Shown here in pieces: positions 1 through 8,911 of a stretch of 64,000 nucleotides of DNA. This stretch comes from an uncultured Pontibacter sp. (lineage in GTDB: Bacteria > Bacteroidota > Bacteroidia > Cytophagales > Hymenobacteraceae): positions 58,532 to 122,531 of the forward strand of contig NZ_CANLZM010000015.1 of NCBI RefSeq assembly GCF_947495565.1, in the 5' to 3' direction. The notes under the pieces were generated by a model, which worked only from the letters and a program-made list of their open reading frames with translations, was not told the origin of the DNA and made no database searches. The translations under genes and the position numbers were made by a program. The stretch's first letter is position 1; each line of letters begins with the position of its first letter.

Positions 1-2
1 AG

Positions 3-1019
3 ACCAAGGAGGTAGATTATCTGAATGTGATTCGGTATGATATAGCCATACCGGCAGAAGAAGGGGGCGGCTACAGTGAAAGGTATTGGGAGGCATCGCA
101 TACGCCGGTGCTGGATGAGGAAGGAAATATAAAGTACATTATCCAGAACACCCATGACGTAACGGAGCGGGAGATAGCCAGGCAGGCGCAGGAAATTAGC
201 GAAGAGAAGTTTAAGTTTCTGACAGATGCCGTGCCGCAGCTGATCTACATGACAGATGAAGCAGGTGACCTGACATACGTGAACCAACGCTGGGTAGAGT
301 ATACTGGCCAGTCGATGGAAGAGTCGCTGCAGGAGGGGGGCTGGGAAAAAGCAATTCACCCGGACGACATGCGTGTGCTTAAGCAGAAAATGGATGAGGC
401 AATGGCCGCAGGCGAAGAGCTACAGGCAGAGTTGCGCATCCGTAACCAGTATGGCATGTACAGATGGTTTCTTACCAGAAGCCAGCCGCTTAAAGACAAA
501 GACGGTAATGTAATACTGCGGGTAGGCAGTTCCTCCGATATTCAGGATAATAAGCAGCTAGTGCAGGAACTGCTGGAAAGCAATGAGCAAATGTCTGTTC
601 TGGCCGACCAGGTGGAGCGTGCTTATCAGAAAGCTGAGGCGGAACGTAAAATATTGGAGCGCCTTATTATGAAGGCACCTGTCTTTTTCTGTATTCTCAG
701 AGGGCCGGAGCACCGCTATGAACTTATGAACGAAAAGTATAAGCAGCTATTTCCTGAAAAGGAGCTGCTTGGCAGAACCGTGGCAGAGGCGCTGCCGGAG
801 GTAGCGGAGCAGGGCTTCGTAAAAATTCTGGACGAAGTATATAGAACAGGTAAAGATTTTGTGGCAGAAAACATCACTCTCAAACTAGACCGTTATAATA
901 GAGGTGAGTTAGAAGACATGTGCGTCACGTTTATTTACCAAGCCATATATGATGAGCAGGAGCAAGCAACCGGCATTATGGTGTGCGGCTATGATGCAAC
1001 TGCATTAATTAAAAAATAA
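3..1019 (+). CDS. PAS-domain sensor protein, 5' end cut by window
   Basis: The reading frame is open to the first base of the window, so the ORF-track GTG at 27 is probably not the true start and the gene continues upstream. The visible part starts with the end of one PAS/PAC unit (...NTHDVTEREIA), then a full PAS with PAC (about residues 55-175 of the track ORF, PQLIYMTDEAGDLTYVNQRW), a short coiled linker, and a third PAS-like domain (about 215-330). The protein ends at that last domain, with no histidine kinase, GGDEF or methyl-accepting domain after it. It is a cytoplasmic-type ligand or redox sensor fragment whose output domain, if any, would be upstream. The CZB-domain gene follows after about 60 bp in the same direction, and PAS and CZB domains often work together in signalling proteins. 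Family assignment is firm; the signal sensed is unknown. Confidence 0.85.
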   Translation, partial: TKEVDYLNVIRYDIAIPAEEGGGYSERYWEASHTPVLDEEGNIKYIIQNTHDVTEREIARQAQEISEEKFKFLTDAVPQLIYMTDEAGDLTYVNQRWVEYTGQSMEESLQEGGWEKAIHPDDMRVLKQKMDEAMAAGEELQAELRIRNQYGMYRWFLTRSQPLKDKDGNVILRVGSSSDIQDNKQLVQELLESNEQMSVLADQVERAYQKAEAERKILERLIMKAPVFFCILRGPEHRYELMNEKYKQLFPEKELLGRTVAEALPEVAEQGFVKILDEVYRTGKDFVAENITLKLDRYNRGELEDMCVTFIYQAIYDEQEQATGIMVCGYDATALIKK

Positions 1020-1078
1020 AATGCCTAATAAGGCTGTTGCCTTGCCAGGAGAAATACATTAGCTCTTTTAACTTACCA

Positions 1079-1441
1079 ATGAACCAAGCACAAGTAGACT
1101 TTCAACAACTGCGGATTAAACATATCCTGTTTAAGTCGAAGGTGCGCTCTGTGCTGTATGGAGGTACAAAAGATGAGGTTTTCTTTTCCCGCAGTGGTCC
1201 TCTTAGCACTTGGTTCAGTTCAGTAGGCATGGGCAGATACAATGATATGCCTGGTATGCAGGAGCTAGCAAGAGTGCAGCAGGAGCTAAGCTCTACTGCC
1301 GACCAGTTGTTTCGCCTGTACGCTGGAGGCAAAATTGAGGAAGCATTAACCGGGCTGCAACAAATCGAGGAGCAGTCTGACAGATTCCTGAAATCACTGT
1401 TCAGGTTAGAAGAAGGAGTATCTGCACTGGGTGCAGTATAG
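1079..1441 (+). CDS. Degenerate CZB (chemoreceptor zinc-binding) domain protein
   Basis: A small all-helical protein (120 aa from the ATG at 1079). The track start at 1037 is a TTG and adds 14 residues with no family resemblance, so the ATG is preferred. The pattern IKHILFKSKVRSVLYGG followed by GPLSTWF and a helix ELARVQQELSSTADQL fits the CZB fold, which binds zinc or HOCl-oxidised cysteine in chemoreceptors and diguanylate cyclases. The family ligands are His, Cys (CxLGxW) and two His. Here only the first His is present: the Cys position is Gly and the later His positions are Gln and others, so zinc binding is doubtful. It lies just downstream of the PAS protein and probably shares its transcript. 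Assigned by motif only; moderate confidence. Confidence 0.6.
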   Translation: MNQAQVDFQQLRIKHILFKSKVRSVLYGGTKDEVFFSRSGPLSTWFSSVGMGRYNDMPGMQELARVQQELSSTADQLFRLYAGGKIEEALTGLQQIEEQSDRFLKSLFRLEEGVSALGAV

Positions 1442-1461
1442 TAGTTTGTGCCAAGTATAAC

Positions 1462-1516
1462 TACCAACCAGAACCGGCCTGCCACATCCACTGTGGCAGG
1501 CCGGTTCTGGTTGGTA
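1462..1516. terminator. Bidirectional terminator, perfect 25-bp inverted repeat
   Basis: A perfect inverted repeat (arms 1462-1486 and 1492-1516, core ACCGGCCTGCCACA) with a 5-base loop lies between the convergent CZB gene and def. It has no long T-tract, but its strength and position suggest termination of both transcripts. Confidence 0.8.
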
Positions 1517-1532
1517 TAAATTCAATGCAAAA

Positions 1533-2102
1533 TTAGCGTCTCTTAGCCATGCTCGGGAAGCGCATTTTATAGTCTGCGTCTACCTCTCCTTTCGATATTT
1601 TGGTGAGCTTGTTCTTGATCAGGCGCTTCTTCAGGCCGGACAGGTAATCGGTGAACAGGATACCCTCGATATGATCGTACTCGTGCTGAATTACGCGAGC
1701 CGTCATGCCATCGTACGTGTCCTCGTGCTCGTTCCACTCCTCATCAAAATAGCGGATAACAATGCGCTCCGGGCGGTAAACTACCTCGCGTACACCAGGT
1801 ATACTAAGGCAGCCTTCCTCAAAGCCCCACTCTTCGCCGTCTTCCTCAATAATCTCTGGGTTGATAAAGGCTTTCTTCACGCCCTTTCCCTCATCCTTCT
1901 CATCCATCATAGGTTCAGAGTCGATCACGAACAGGCGAATGCCTTTGCTGATCTGCGGAGCGGCCAGTCCTACGCCATGCGCATGGTACATAGTGGCATA
2001 CATATCTTCAACGAGCTCTTTTAGCTCCGGAAAATCCTTCGGGATGTCTTGTGCAGGCTCTTTGAGAACCGGATCTCCGTAGGCGGTAATTGGGTAAATC
2101 AT
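1533..2102 (-). CDS. def: Peptide deformylase
   Basis: Removes the formyl group from the N-terminal methionine of new proteins; a cytoplasmic metal hydrolase (189 aa, normal length). All three family motifs are visible: GVGLAAPQI near residue 43, EGCLSIPG near 97 with the Cys metal ligand, and QHEYDHIEG near 139 with the HExxH pair. The start ATG overlaps the stop of ruvX by 4 bp (ATGA), so the two are translationally coupled and read from the promoter upstream of ruvX. The C-terminus is rich in Lys and Arg (KKRLIKNKLTKISKGE), common in Bacteroidota homologues. Nothing abnormal seen. Confidence 0.97.
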   Translation of the reverse strand: MIYPITAYGDPVLKEPAQDIPKDFPELKELVEDMYATMYHAHGVGLAAPQISKGIRLFVIDSEPMMDEKDEGKGVKKAFINPEIIEEDGEEWGFEEGCLSIPGVREVVYRPERIVIRYFDEEWNEHEDTYDGMTARVIQHEYDHIEGILFTDYLSGLKKRLIKNKLTKISKGEVDADYKMRFPSMAKRR

Positions 2103-2515
2103 ATGTTTCTGCTTTCTAAATACGACTGAAGTATAATTACGGCGCTTATGCGGTCTACTGTTGCTTTGTCCTGGCGAGCCTTCTTTCGCAGTCCACCGGC
2201 CAACATGGTCTGCTGCGCGATCTTAGAGGTAAAACGCTCATCCACCAGGTGCACTGGTATAGCCGGAAACTCCTTCTGAAGCTTGCGCTGAAACCCCACC
2301 ACGTGCTGCGTGTTGTCGGTAGCCTCGCCGGAAAGGCGCTTAGGCATGCCCAGTACAAATGCTTCCACAGGTTCGCGCTGCACATAAGCTTTCAGGTAAG
2401 GCAACACATCCTGGGCATGAACGGTTTCTAACGGACTGGCTATTATCTGGAGCGTGTCTGTAGCAGCCAGTCCCACTCGCTTTGTTCCGTAGTCAATCCC
2501 TAAAATTCTGCCCAT
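2099..2515 (-). CDS. ruvX: RuvX/YqgF family Holliday-junction resolvase-like nuclease
   Basis: An RNase H-fold protein of 138 aa. The N-terminal GRILGIDYGTKRVGLA carries the first catalytic Asp; LGMPKRLSGEAT, VHLVDERFTSKIA and the late DRISAVIILQSYL supply the other conserved regions. YqgF/RuvX proteins are linked to Holliday-junction resolution and, in E. coli, to 16S rRNA 5' end maturation; which role applies here cannot be told from sequence. It is the first gene of a two-gene minus-strand operon with def, overlapping it by 4 bp. A TAnnTTTG promoter element lies about 20 bp upstream of the ATG. Confidence 0.93.
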   Translation of the reverse strand: MGRILGIDYGTKRVGLAATDTLQIIASPLETVHAQDVLPYLKAYVQREPVEAFVLGMPKRLSGEATDNTQHVVGFQRKLQKEFPAIPVHLVDERFTSKIAQQTMLAGGLRKKARQDKATVDRISAVIILQSYLESRNI

Positions 2516-2534
2516 AGTATACTTGCTTACACTG

Positions 2535-2542
2535 CAAAGGTA
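2535..2542 (-). promoter_or_regulatory. TAnnTTTG -7 element for ruvX-def
   Basis: On the minus strand this reads TACCTTTG, matching the Bacteroidota sigma-factor -7 consensus TAnnTTTG, about 20 bp before the ruvX ATG. No clear TTG -33 box is seen at the usual distance. Confidence 0.5.
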
Positions 2543-2674
2543 AGGATTTTAATGGTTGGTTGATAATGCTAGGTTGCCAGGTAGTAGTATGGGCATCACG
2601 CTAGCCAGGAAAAGAGAGTTGAGACAGTAAATTTGTGCCTCAAACCTCTTCAGACTTGCTGGCGCGGCAAAAAC

Positions 2675-5083
2675 CTACAGCTTAAACTCTAGCGTTACAT
2701 AGTAGTTACGGGCATCCGAAGGAATAATACCCGGCCCCGGGTAGCCGGTGGCGCGACGCGTATAGTAGCGGTTGTCGGTTAGGTTGTTGATGCCGGACTC
2801 CAGCGTAAAGCGCTTGTAAGTATAGCTGCCCGATAGGTCCATTACCCAGTAAGCGGGTATAACACCTACCACAGCGGTTGGCTCTTTGATAGAGTTCTCC
2901 GCGTCGGTGTACTGATCGGCGGTGTAAGCATACTGATAGGAGAGCTTAAAGTTATTGCGCTTAAACGATAGGCCTGCCTTGGCTATAACGGATGGCGCCA
3001 GCTCTACTTCGTTGCCGTCAATTGCCTTGTCCGGAGAGTCATAGACCGTGTGCACCAGCGTGATGTTAGAAAAAGCGGATAAGCTGGTAGGGTGCTCAGC
3101 GCCATAGTATAGCTTCAGGAGGTCGGCTTCCACAAAGGTCTCTAGTCCGTAGTGGTAGGAGTCGCCTACGTTGGTGCGAAGACGGTCGGTGGTGCCTTCT
3201 ATTTTTCTAAAGTTGATGCGGTCCTGGTAGGCCAGGTAAAAAAGGCTGACATCGTAATTCAGCACCCCGCTTACGTTGCCCCTAAACCCCAGGTCGGTGC
3301 TGTAGCCGCTTTCGTCTTTCAGGTTCTGGTCCGGTACCAAATTAGGGTTGAGCACGCGCATGTCGTTAAAGTTGATGGCGCGGTAATTCTGCGAGAAGTT
3401 GCCGTATACTTCCATCTGCTCACTCGGTTTATAGCTCAGGCCCACACCCAGAAGCAGGACATTACGCGAGCTTTCACGATTTTCCGGAATCACCTCGTCG
3501 TAAATAATAGTGCCGGCGTTATTGGGCACTGTGTAGCGGTAGCTGCCGTCAGCGTTGGTGTTGATCCACTCGTAGCGCACGCCGGGGGTTATACTTAGCT
3601 TGGGTGTAATGTTAAAGATGTTCTCGGCGAACACGGCCACATTGCGGCTCAGGTAGTCGTAGTTAGATTCGTTCGGTGCCCCAGTTTCGGAATCAAACCT
3701 GAAGTCAGCATCGGAGCCGGCAGAGGCATCGCCCTGCTCCTGATCGGTAAACCCACGGTAGTAGCGGGTGCCCACCAAGAGGGTAGAGAAGGAGTTGCCC
3801 AGGTCGTAGCGGTGAATCAGGCGCGTTTCGTTTCCGATGTTTTGGAACTGATCTTTGAGCAGCAGGCGCTCTTCCATATTATCCGGGCGGTTTATTTTGC
3901 CCATATAGCCCAGTGCGTCGCGCTGCGCCAGCAGACCAAAGTTGCGGATGTTAAGCTTGGTGCGTTCACCCAAACGGTAATCCAGCGTCAGGGCCATCAG
4001 GTTCCAGTTTACCTTAAACCAGTTGCGGTTGCGCTTCGACTGCCGCGCATCCTGCTCAAAATCAATATCGGTCAGGCCGCCCGGCTGCTGTGCCAGGTAA
4101 TCCATATATGTATAGTCAAAGCCTATTTCCAGCTTGCTGTTCGCCTTATAATGCACGGAGCTAAAAGCGGTATGCGCATCAAAACCAGAATTATCGCGCC
4201 ATCCGTCGCCGCGCTTGTAGTGATAGAAGCTGTAGTAATGAAACTTGCCCTTGCTGCCGCCAATGCTGTTAAAAGAGTTGAGCAGGCCCCAGGAGCCGGC
4301 TGTCTGGCGGGTGGTTAGCTCAAACGGCTTATCCTCCGGACCCTCTTTCATCACGAAGTTGATCATGCCCCCGAACTGTGTGCCATACTGCAGCGAGGCT
4401 GCCCCACGCACTACCTCAATGCGGTCCAGTGCTTCGGTTGGCGGGGTGTAATAGCTTTCCGGGTAGCCCAGCGCATCGGCAGAGATGTCGTAGCCATTCT
4501 GACGGGTATTGAAGTTGGAGGTACGGTTCGGGCTGAGGCCACGGCCCCCGATGCCCAGTTGCAGGCCTGCGCCGTCGCTCTCCCAAATGTTGAGGCCAGC
4601 CACTTTGGCAAAAACCTGGCGGCTGTTGTTGGTGGCTTTATTGGCTATAAGGTCGCTTAGCACCACTACCTCGCTCTTTTTGCCATCGTAGATAGCGGTT
4701 CCCTCCACTGAGTTCAGGCGGGTAATACCGAAGGTCTTCTCCCGTTTGCCTTTCACGTTTACCTCGTTCAGTTGCCCTTCCAACTGTTTCAGGGAAAAGT
4801 CAAGTATAACATTGCCGTTGCTGATGTTTACCTGCTGCGTAGCCGAAGCCCAGCCTATACTATAGGCGGTGAGCACGTAGGTGCCGGGAGCCAGGCCAGT
4901 TACCGTATAGTTGCCTTTAGCATCTGCCTTATATAAAGAGCCGGAATTGTTTAGCAGCACCTCGGCCTGCGGCACCGGCTGCTTGGTGGCGGCACTGTTA
5001 ACCTTGCCAGTGATGGAGAACGTTTGGGCCAGCGCAGCCAGAGAACTGCAGAGCACCAGAGCGATTGTTAATGTTACGCGCAT
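2675..5083 (-). CDS. TonB-dependent outer-membrane receptor (iron-type)
   Basis: An outer-membrane transporter of 802 aa driven by TonB. It has a signal peptide ending LAALAQ (about 1-19), a carboxypeptidase-like regulatory domain (about 20-105, ITGKVNSAATKQPVPQAEV), a plug domain (about 125-245, with GIGGRGLSPNRTSNFNTRQNGYDIS in the loop region and RIEVVRGAASLQYG at its end), then the beta-barrel ending in YYVTLEFKL with a terminal aromatic/leucine pattern. It resembles ferric-dicitrate or siderophore receptors rather than SusC glycan receptors, and no SusD gene is adjacent. It is the last gene of the DUF4856-imelysin-HTTM-receptor operon, 6 bp after the HTTM gene, which supports an iron or metal uptake role. 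The exact ligand is not deducible. Confidence 0.93.
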   Translation of the reverse strand: MRVTLTIALVLCSSLAALAQTFSITGKVNSAATKQPVPQAEVLLNNSGSLYKADAKGNYTVTGLAPGTYVLTAYSIGWASATQQVNISNGNVILDFSLKQLEGQLNEVNVKGKREKTFGITRLNSVEGTAIYDGKKSEVVVLSDLIANKATNNSRQVFAKVAGLNIWESDGAGLQLGIGGRGLSPNRTSNFNTRQNGYDISADALGYPESYYTPPTEALDRIEVVRGAASLQYGTQFGGMINFVMKEGPEDKPFELTTRQTAGSWGLLNSFNSIGGSKGKFHYYSFYHYKRGDGWRDNSGFDAHTAFSSVHYKANSKLEIGFDYTYMDYLAQQPGGLTDIDFEQDARQSKRNRNWFKVNWNLMALTLDYRLGERTKLNIRNFGLLAQRDALGYMGKINRPDNMEERLLLKDQFQNIGNETRLIHRYDLGNSFSTLLVGTRYYRGFTDQEQGDASAGSDADFRFDSETGAPNESNYDYLSRNVAVFAENIFNITPKLSITPGVRYEWINTNADGSYRYTVPNNAGTIIYDEVIPENRESSRNVLLLGVGLSYKPSEQMEVYGNFSQNYRAINFNDMRVLNPNLVPDQNLKDESGYSTDLGFRGNVSGVLNYDVSLFYLAYQDRINFRKIEGTTDRLRTNVGDSYHYGLETFVEADLLKLYYGAEHPTSLSAFSNITLVHTVYDSPDKAIDGNEVELAPSVIAKAGLSFKRNNFKLSYQYAYTADQYTDAENSIKEPTAVVGVIPAYWVMDLSGSYTYKRFTLESGINNLTDNRYYTRRATGYPGPGIIPSDARNYYVTLEFKL

Positions 5084-5089
5084 TTTAAT

Positions 5090-6463
5090 TTAGTTCTGCC
5101 CCACTGCCTTTTGCGGCAGAGCAAGTCTATTTAAAGGTAATATCCAGGGCTTCGGCAGGAAGCTTTCTTTTTCGGCCGCTAAGTTAACACTTGGGTCGAT
5201 AAAAAGCCGGCTGCCGCGGCCATTCATGCTTACATACACCTCGGCGCGCACCTGTGCGCCGGGTATGCCACGGGAGGCAAAGTCCTGCTGCAGCATGTGG
5301 GCATACTGCAGGATCATGTCGGGCTGGGTGGCCATCTGCTTCTCCTGGTTGATGGTTAGGTAGTCGCGGTTGTTGATCTCTATCTCATAGCCGGTGTTGG
5401 GGTCACGCACATAGAAAAAGGTTGTGCCGGTTTTTTCCATCAGCATCACGCGCCAGGAGAAGCGGTAGCCCTGCTCAGTCCAGAAAAGCTGGCCGGGGTA
5501 AAGTATAAAACGCCACGGCACCAGCACCTGCAGCACAAAGTACACGGTCAGCAGGCCCAGCAGCAGCGGCTGCGCGGCAGGCTGCGCAAACTTCGGGAAG
5601 GCTGGCTGCCGCACGTTGGCTATACTTCTTAGCCCGTTCAGCACCTTGTTATGAAATTCCTCGGAGAAGAAGATCAGCGTACTCGCCATCATGATGTATG
5701 GGAACATGCCGATCTGGAAAAGCACCGCCGTAAGCACATGAAATACGACCACGGTAAAGTATGCAAATAGCCTGCTCCTGCGCCAGCTCAGGAAAAATGG
5801 AATAGTAAGGTCGTAGAAGGCCCCAAACCAGCAGAACAGGTAGGCCACCCATACTTTGTCGAGCAGCGGCCCGATGAGCGGCAGGTGCGTGTGGGCCGGT
5901 AGCCAATAGCGCAGCGGCATGGCCTCCAGCAGCCAGTCGGGATTTAGCTTGGCCAGGCCCGCATAAAAGTATACAAGCCCCAACTGTAGCTGGAAGATCA
6001 GCACAGCCCAGCGCGGCACATGGCTTACCCAAGTATGCGGCTTGCGCAGCGCATCCAGCGAGAAATGACGGTTAGCCGGTACTAAAATCAGCAGCAGCGC
6101 CACTATACTTACAAAGTAGTAGTGGTTCAGGTAATTGGTCTTGTCAATGAGCTCGACGTAGGTAAAGCTCAGGAAGAAAAGCAATGCCGACAGGCGGTAA
6201 AACAAGCCCAGCACTATTCCCAGCAAGGCCAGCACCATCACTGCGAAAAGAGCATACATGCCTGCCTCACCCAGCGGCTGCACCCACTCAAAACCGTAGT
6301 AAGTAAAGTATAGCTTTGGCTGTACATACAGTTCCGTTACCCAGCCCTTCCAGATAAAGCGCAGGATACTAGCCAGCATCATCCCGCCAAAAATAACACG
6401 GAATGCCGCCAGCGGAGCCGCGGATACAGGGGCAGTAAGGTATGGCTTTAACTTCTGGAGCAT
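5090..6463 (-). CDS. HTTM-domain (vitamin K-dependent gamma-carboxylase-like) membrane protein
   Basis: An integral membrane protein of 457 aa with an HTTM domain, the membrane fold shared with vitamin K-dependent gamma-carboxylase. The N-terminal PLAAFRVIFGGMMLASILRF, the NYLNHYYF segment and YFYAGLAKLNPDWL are typical family blocks. Multiple hydrophobic spans run from about 15 to 340, followed by a soluble C-terminal tail of roughly 120 residues. Bacterial HTTM proteins have no proven carboxylase activity in most lineages. Gene order (imelysin upstream, TonB receptor 6 bp downstream) repeats the arrangement seen in many Bacteroidota iron-uptake type loci, so a role in metal acquisition or maturation of a surface partner is inferred only from context. 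Confidence 0.88.
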   Translation of the reverse strand: MLQKLKPYLTAPVSAAPLAAFRVIFGGMMLASILRFIWKGWVTELYVQPKLYFTYYGFEWVQPLGEAGMYALFAVMVLALLGIVLGLFYRLSALLFFLSFTYVELIDKTNYLNHYYFVSIVALLLILVPANRHFSLDALRKPHTWVSHVPRWAVLIFQLQLGLVYFYAGLAKLNPDWLLEAMPLRYWLPAHTHLPLIGPLLDKVWVAYLFCWFGAFYDLTIPFFLSWRRSRLFAYFTVVVFHVLTAVLFQIGMFPYIMMASTLIFFSEEFHNKVLNGLRSIANVRQPAFPKFAQPAAQPLLLGLLTVYFVLQVLVPWRFILYPGQLFWTEQGYRFSWRVMLMEKTGTTFFYVRDPNTGYEIEINNRDYLTINQEKQMATQPDMILQYAHMLQQDFASRGIPGAQVRAEVYVSMNGRGSRLFIDPSVNLAAEKESFLPKPWILPLNRLALPQKAVGQN

Positions 6464-6530
6464 GTCTGTGCTTGCCGGTTATACTTCCTGCGGCCAAGCC
6501 TGAAAGCGCAGCCGAAGGGAAAAACAACAG

Positions 6531-7646
6531 TTAGTCGCCGTCGTTGTCGTTATAGGTTATAGTAACACCAAGAGCGGCTGGCATATCAGTTTTAGTAAGC
6601 ACAATGAGGCGCTGCAGCTCGTCATATACTTTGGTTACGGCCTGTGGCTGCGTGCTAACGGCCTCTGCAAGCGGAACCTGTATGGCATTGGCGGCGGCCA
6701 GTGCGGCATCAAACTGTGCCTCAATGGCGTCAGAGAGCAAACCGTTTTCATAGGGTGCCTGCACATGGTCCAAATAGTCATCCAGGCCGGGGCCATTTGT
6801 ACCAGTTGCTGTCTGCCCCATAAAGATAGCTTTCTGAGCACGGATAGCCTGCTTCAGCAGCTCCAGCGAGATGCGGCTATAATAAGCCTCTACCTGCTCT
6901 GGAAGGGCAGTGCCTGAGGTAAACCTGCCGCTTGGGATACCCACTTTAGCGCGTTTGGTCAGGTCTATCTCATAGTTCAGCTCGTTTACCAGACTGCCGA
7001 TGGCGCTTCCCACTGCCGTGCCCGGCGAGTTTTTGAAGGTGGTAGCATAGTCGCCGGTGGTCCAGCCGCTTTGCACAGCCTCCACGCGCTGTTTTACTAG
7101 GCTGCTAACATCCTGCAGGTACTGTTTGCGCTTGCCAGCATTAGCACCGGAAGTGTACTGGTTTACTACGGCAGCCTCTGTTCCGGCTCCGTACAGCAGG
7201 TAGTCCAGGGCCGGAAATCCCTTGGCATCCAGGTTGGCGGCAGCCTGCAGGTTATAAGAAGTGGCCGCGATGTTGCGCTCAATCTCGGCGGCATCGGTAG
7301 GGTAGGTGTTAAGGTTTGTGCGCAGCAACTGGTCGTCTGCAGGACCAAATTCATACGTGCCCACGTCTTGCCAAGCCAGGTAAGCGTTTTGGTAAGACGT
7401 GCGGGCCGCTGCTAATGTTGCTGTGGTGGGTGTTGCCGCAAAAGCCGCAATAGCCGCGTTCATGGCATCAGTCTTCTCCAAAAATACACTATAAGCCGGT
7501 ATAATCAGGTTCTCAGCATAGTTAGCCACCATGGCCTGGCGGTCGTAGTCGGCTTTAGGGTTATTGCCATCGCTGTCGGAGCTGCAGCTGCTTAGTAGGG
7601 CAAAGCAAGCCAGGGCCATCACGGTATATCTTTTAAACGCTATCAT
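6531..7646 (-). CDS. Imelysin-family lipoprotein (iron-regulated)
   Basis: A 371-aa lipoprotein with signal peptide and lipobox LLSSC near residue 21, followed by an acidic/Ser linker. The body is the helical imelysin fold: an YLAWQDVGTYEFGP segment near 90-105 and GFPALDYLLYG near 142-152, the latter at the position of the family GxHxxE motif but with Pro replacing the His and Asp replacing the Glu. Imelysin and EfeO proteins are periplasmic or surface proteins tied to iron uptake. It lies between the DUF4856 lipoprotein and the HTTM membrane protein in one minus-strand operon. The changed motif may mean a different metal site. Confidence 0.9.
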   Translation of the reverse strand: MIAFKRYTVMALACFALLSSCSSDSDGNNPKADYDRQAMVANYAENLIIPAYSVFLEKTDAMNAAIAAFAATPTTATLAAARTSYQNAYLAWQDVGTYEFGPADDQLLRTNLNTYPTDAAEIERNIAATSYNLQAAANLDAKGFPALDYLLYGAGTEAAVVNQYTSGANAGKRKQYLQDVSSLVKQRVEAVQSGWTTGDYATTFKNSPGTAVGSAIGSLVNELNYEIDLTKRAKVGIPSGRFTSGTALPEQVEAYYSRISLELLKQAIRAQKAIFMGQTATGTNGPGLDDYLDHVQAPYENGLLSDAIEAQFDAALAAANAIQVPLAEAVSTQPQAVTKVYDELQRLIVLTKTDMPAALGVTITYNDNDGD

Positions 7647-7737
7647 GTGGTATACTTTAAATGCGAAAGGCAGCAGCTATGGAATGGCTATCCCGCAGCT
7701 GCTGCACTTACTAAAACACTAACAAATAAATAAGGCG

Positions 7738-8841
7738 CTACAGCTGTCCTTTAATGCTATCCATGTCATAAGCAGTGCTCAGGATGTCAATAGCTGTGTT
7801 AATATCGTCGGCAGTTGTCTCGTACAGGTTGGTGCCGATGGCGTTCATTACCTCCTGGTATTTGGCAGTTGATAACTTGCGGTCGGTTTTATACTGCAGG
7901 CTCATGATAAAGCCGATGGCCTCCGACAGGTAATGGCTTTTCAGGGCCTGGTCGGCGATGTTGGTTTTGGTTGCATTCAGCTCAAGTATGGCTGATGCGG
8001 CAACCAGGCGCTCCCACTCGGCACGAACAGTGGCGGCAGCCTCGTTCTTGCCTGTCATGTCTTTAGCTGAGATGGCGGCGCGGCCTTTGATGAAGGCATC
8101 CATCAGAGCTTTGTTGCTGCCCAGCACGGCATCTACTTTGTTGCTGTAGCTAGCCCAGAACTTCAGGCCGTCTTTGTTGGCAGGGAAATCCACAGGGGCT
8201 CCAAAGTATCCGAAAGCCTCATCCCAGTGGTGCTCCATTTTGGTGCCTTCGCCTTCGGTAACTGTTGTGTTGTCTACGGCTGCGCCGATTTTCTCCTCTG
8301 TCAGGTAGCCTTCTACAGCCTGGTTGTAGAATACGGCACCCATCAACCCTTTTTGGATCAATTGTGCGTACTCTATCCCGTTTTCGTCTACCAGGTATTT
8401 CTTGGTTCCGTCTGCAGAGGTAAGGATGCCAGCAGTTCCTTCAGAGGCTGCAGCGCCTTCGCTTTGGCTGGCAGCGGCCACGGCGTCAAAGTAGTTTTCA
8501 AACTGAGCCTGCGCTGTAAGTATGGTTTTGTTTTTTAGTTGCTTTGAGGTGGCTTCGTTCAGAGCAGGGTCAGAGAAGGCGTTGTTTGTATTGGCATACA
8601 TGTCCTTCATCTTCTGGGCATCCAGCCTGGCGCCGTTGTTGCCTGTTTTAACATAGGCATCCAGCTCAGAAAGCATGGCTAATCTGGTCGTCTGGCCAGA
8701 GTAATTTACATTCTCAAAGCTGTAGGTGGAGGGCACGTTGTAAGACAGTGCATCATCGTCATCTGAGCATGAGGTAAAAGTTAGACAGGCTGCCAATCCG
8801 ACAAGAGCCAGTGTTGTGTGTCTTCTGATAGAGCTAAGCAT
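7738..8841 (-). CDS. DUF4856 lipoprotein, first gene of iron-type operon
   Basis: A 367-aa lipoprotein of the DUF4856 family. The true start is taken as the ATG at 8841, because it gives a clean signal peptide (MLSSIRRHTTLALVGLAACL) with lipobox TFTSC, and because a promoter -7 element sits upstream at 8881-8888; the longer track ORF adds 14 unlikely residues. After the Cys comes an acidic tether (SDDDD). The rest is predicted helical with NVPSTYSFENVNYSG near 30-45. DUF4856 genes are regularly found next to imelysin genes in Bacteroidota, and the two folds are probably related peptidase-like helical bundles. Function is unproven; metal uptake is inferred from its operon partners. Confidence 0.9.
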   Translation of the reverse strand: MLSSIRRHTTLALVGLAACLTFTSCSDDDDALSYNVPSTYSFENVNYSGQTTRLAMLSELDAYVKTGNNGARLDAQKMKDMYANTNNAFSDPALNEATSKQLKNKTILTAQAQFENYFDAVAAASQSEGAAASEGTAGILTSADGTKKYLVDENGIEYAQLIQKGLMGAVFYNQAVEGYLTEEKIGAAVDNTTVTEGEGTKMEHHWDEAFGYFGAPVDFPANKDGLKFWASYSNKVDAVLGSNKALMDAFIKGRAAISAKDMTGKNEAAATVRAEWERLVAASAILELNATKTNIADQALKSHYLSEAIGFIMSLQYKTDRKLSTAKYQEVMNAIGTNLYETTADDINTAIDILSTAYDMDSIKGQL

Positions 8842-8880
8842 TTCTATATATTTTATTTGGACTGATTTAAAATAGTGATG

Positions 8881-8911
8881 CAAAGCTAAGCAACGGGTAT
8901 ATTAGAGGCAA
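8881..8911 (-). promoter_or_regulatory. Promoter of the DUF4856-imelysin-HTTM-receptor operon
   Basis: The minus strand reads TTG (8909-8911), 20 bases, then TAGCTTTG (8881-8888): a full Bacteroidota -33/-7 pair (TTG-N17-23-TAnnTTTG), about 40 bp before the ATG at 8841. No recognisable Fur box was confirmed by eye. Confidence 0.65.
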
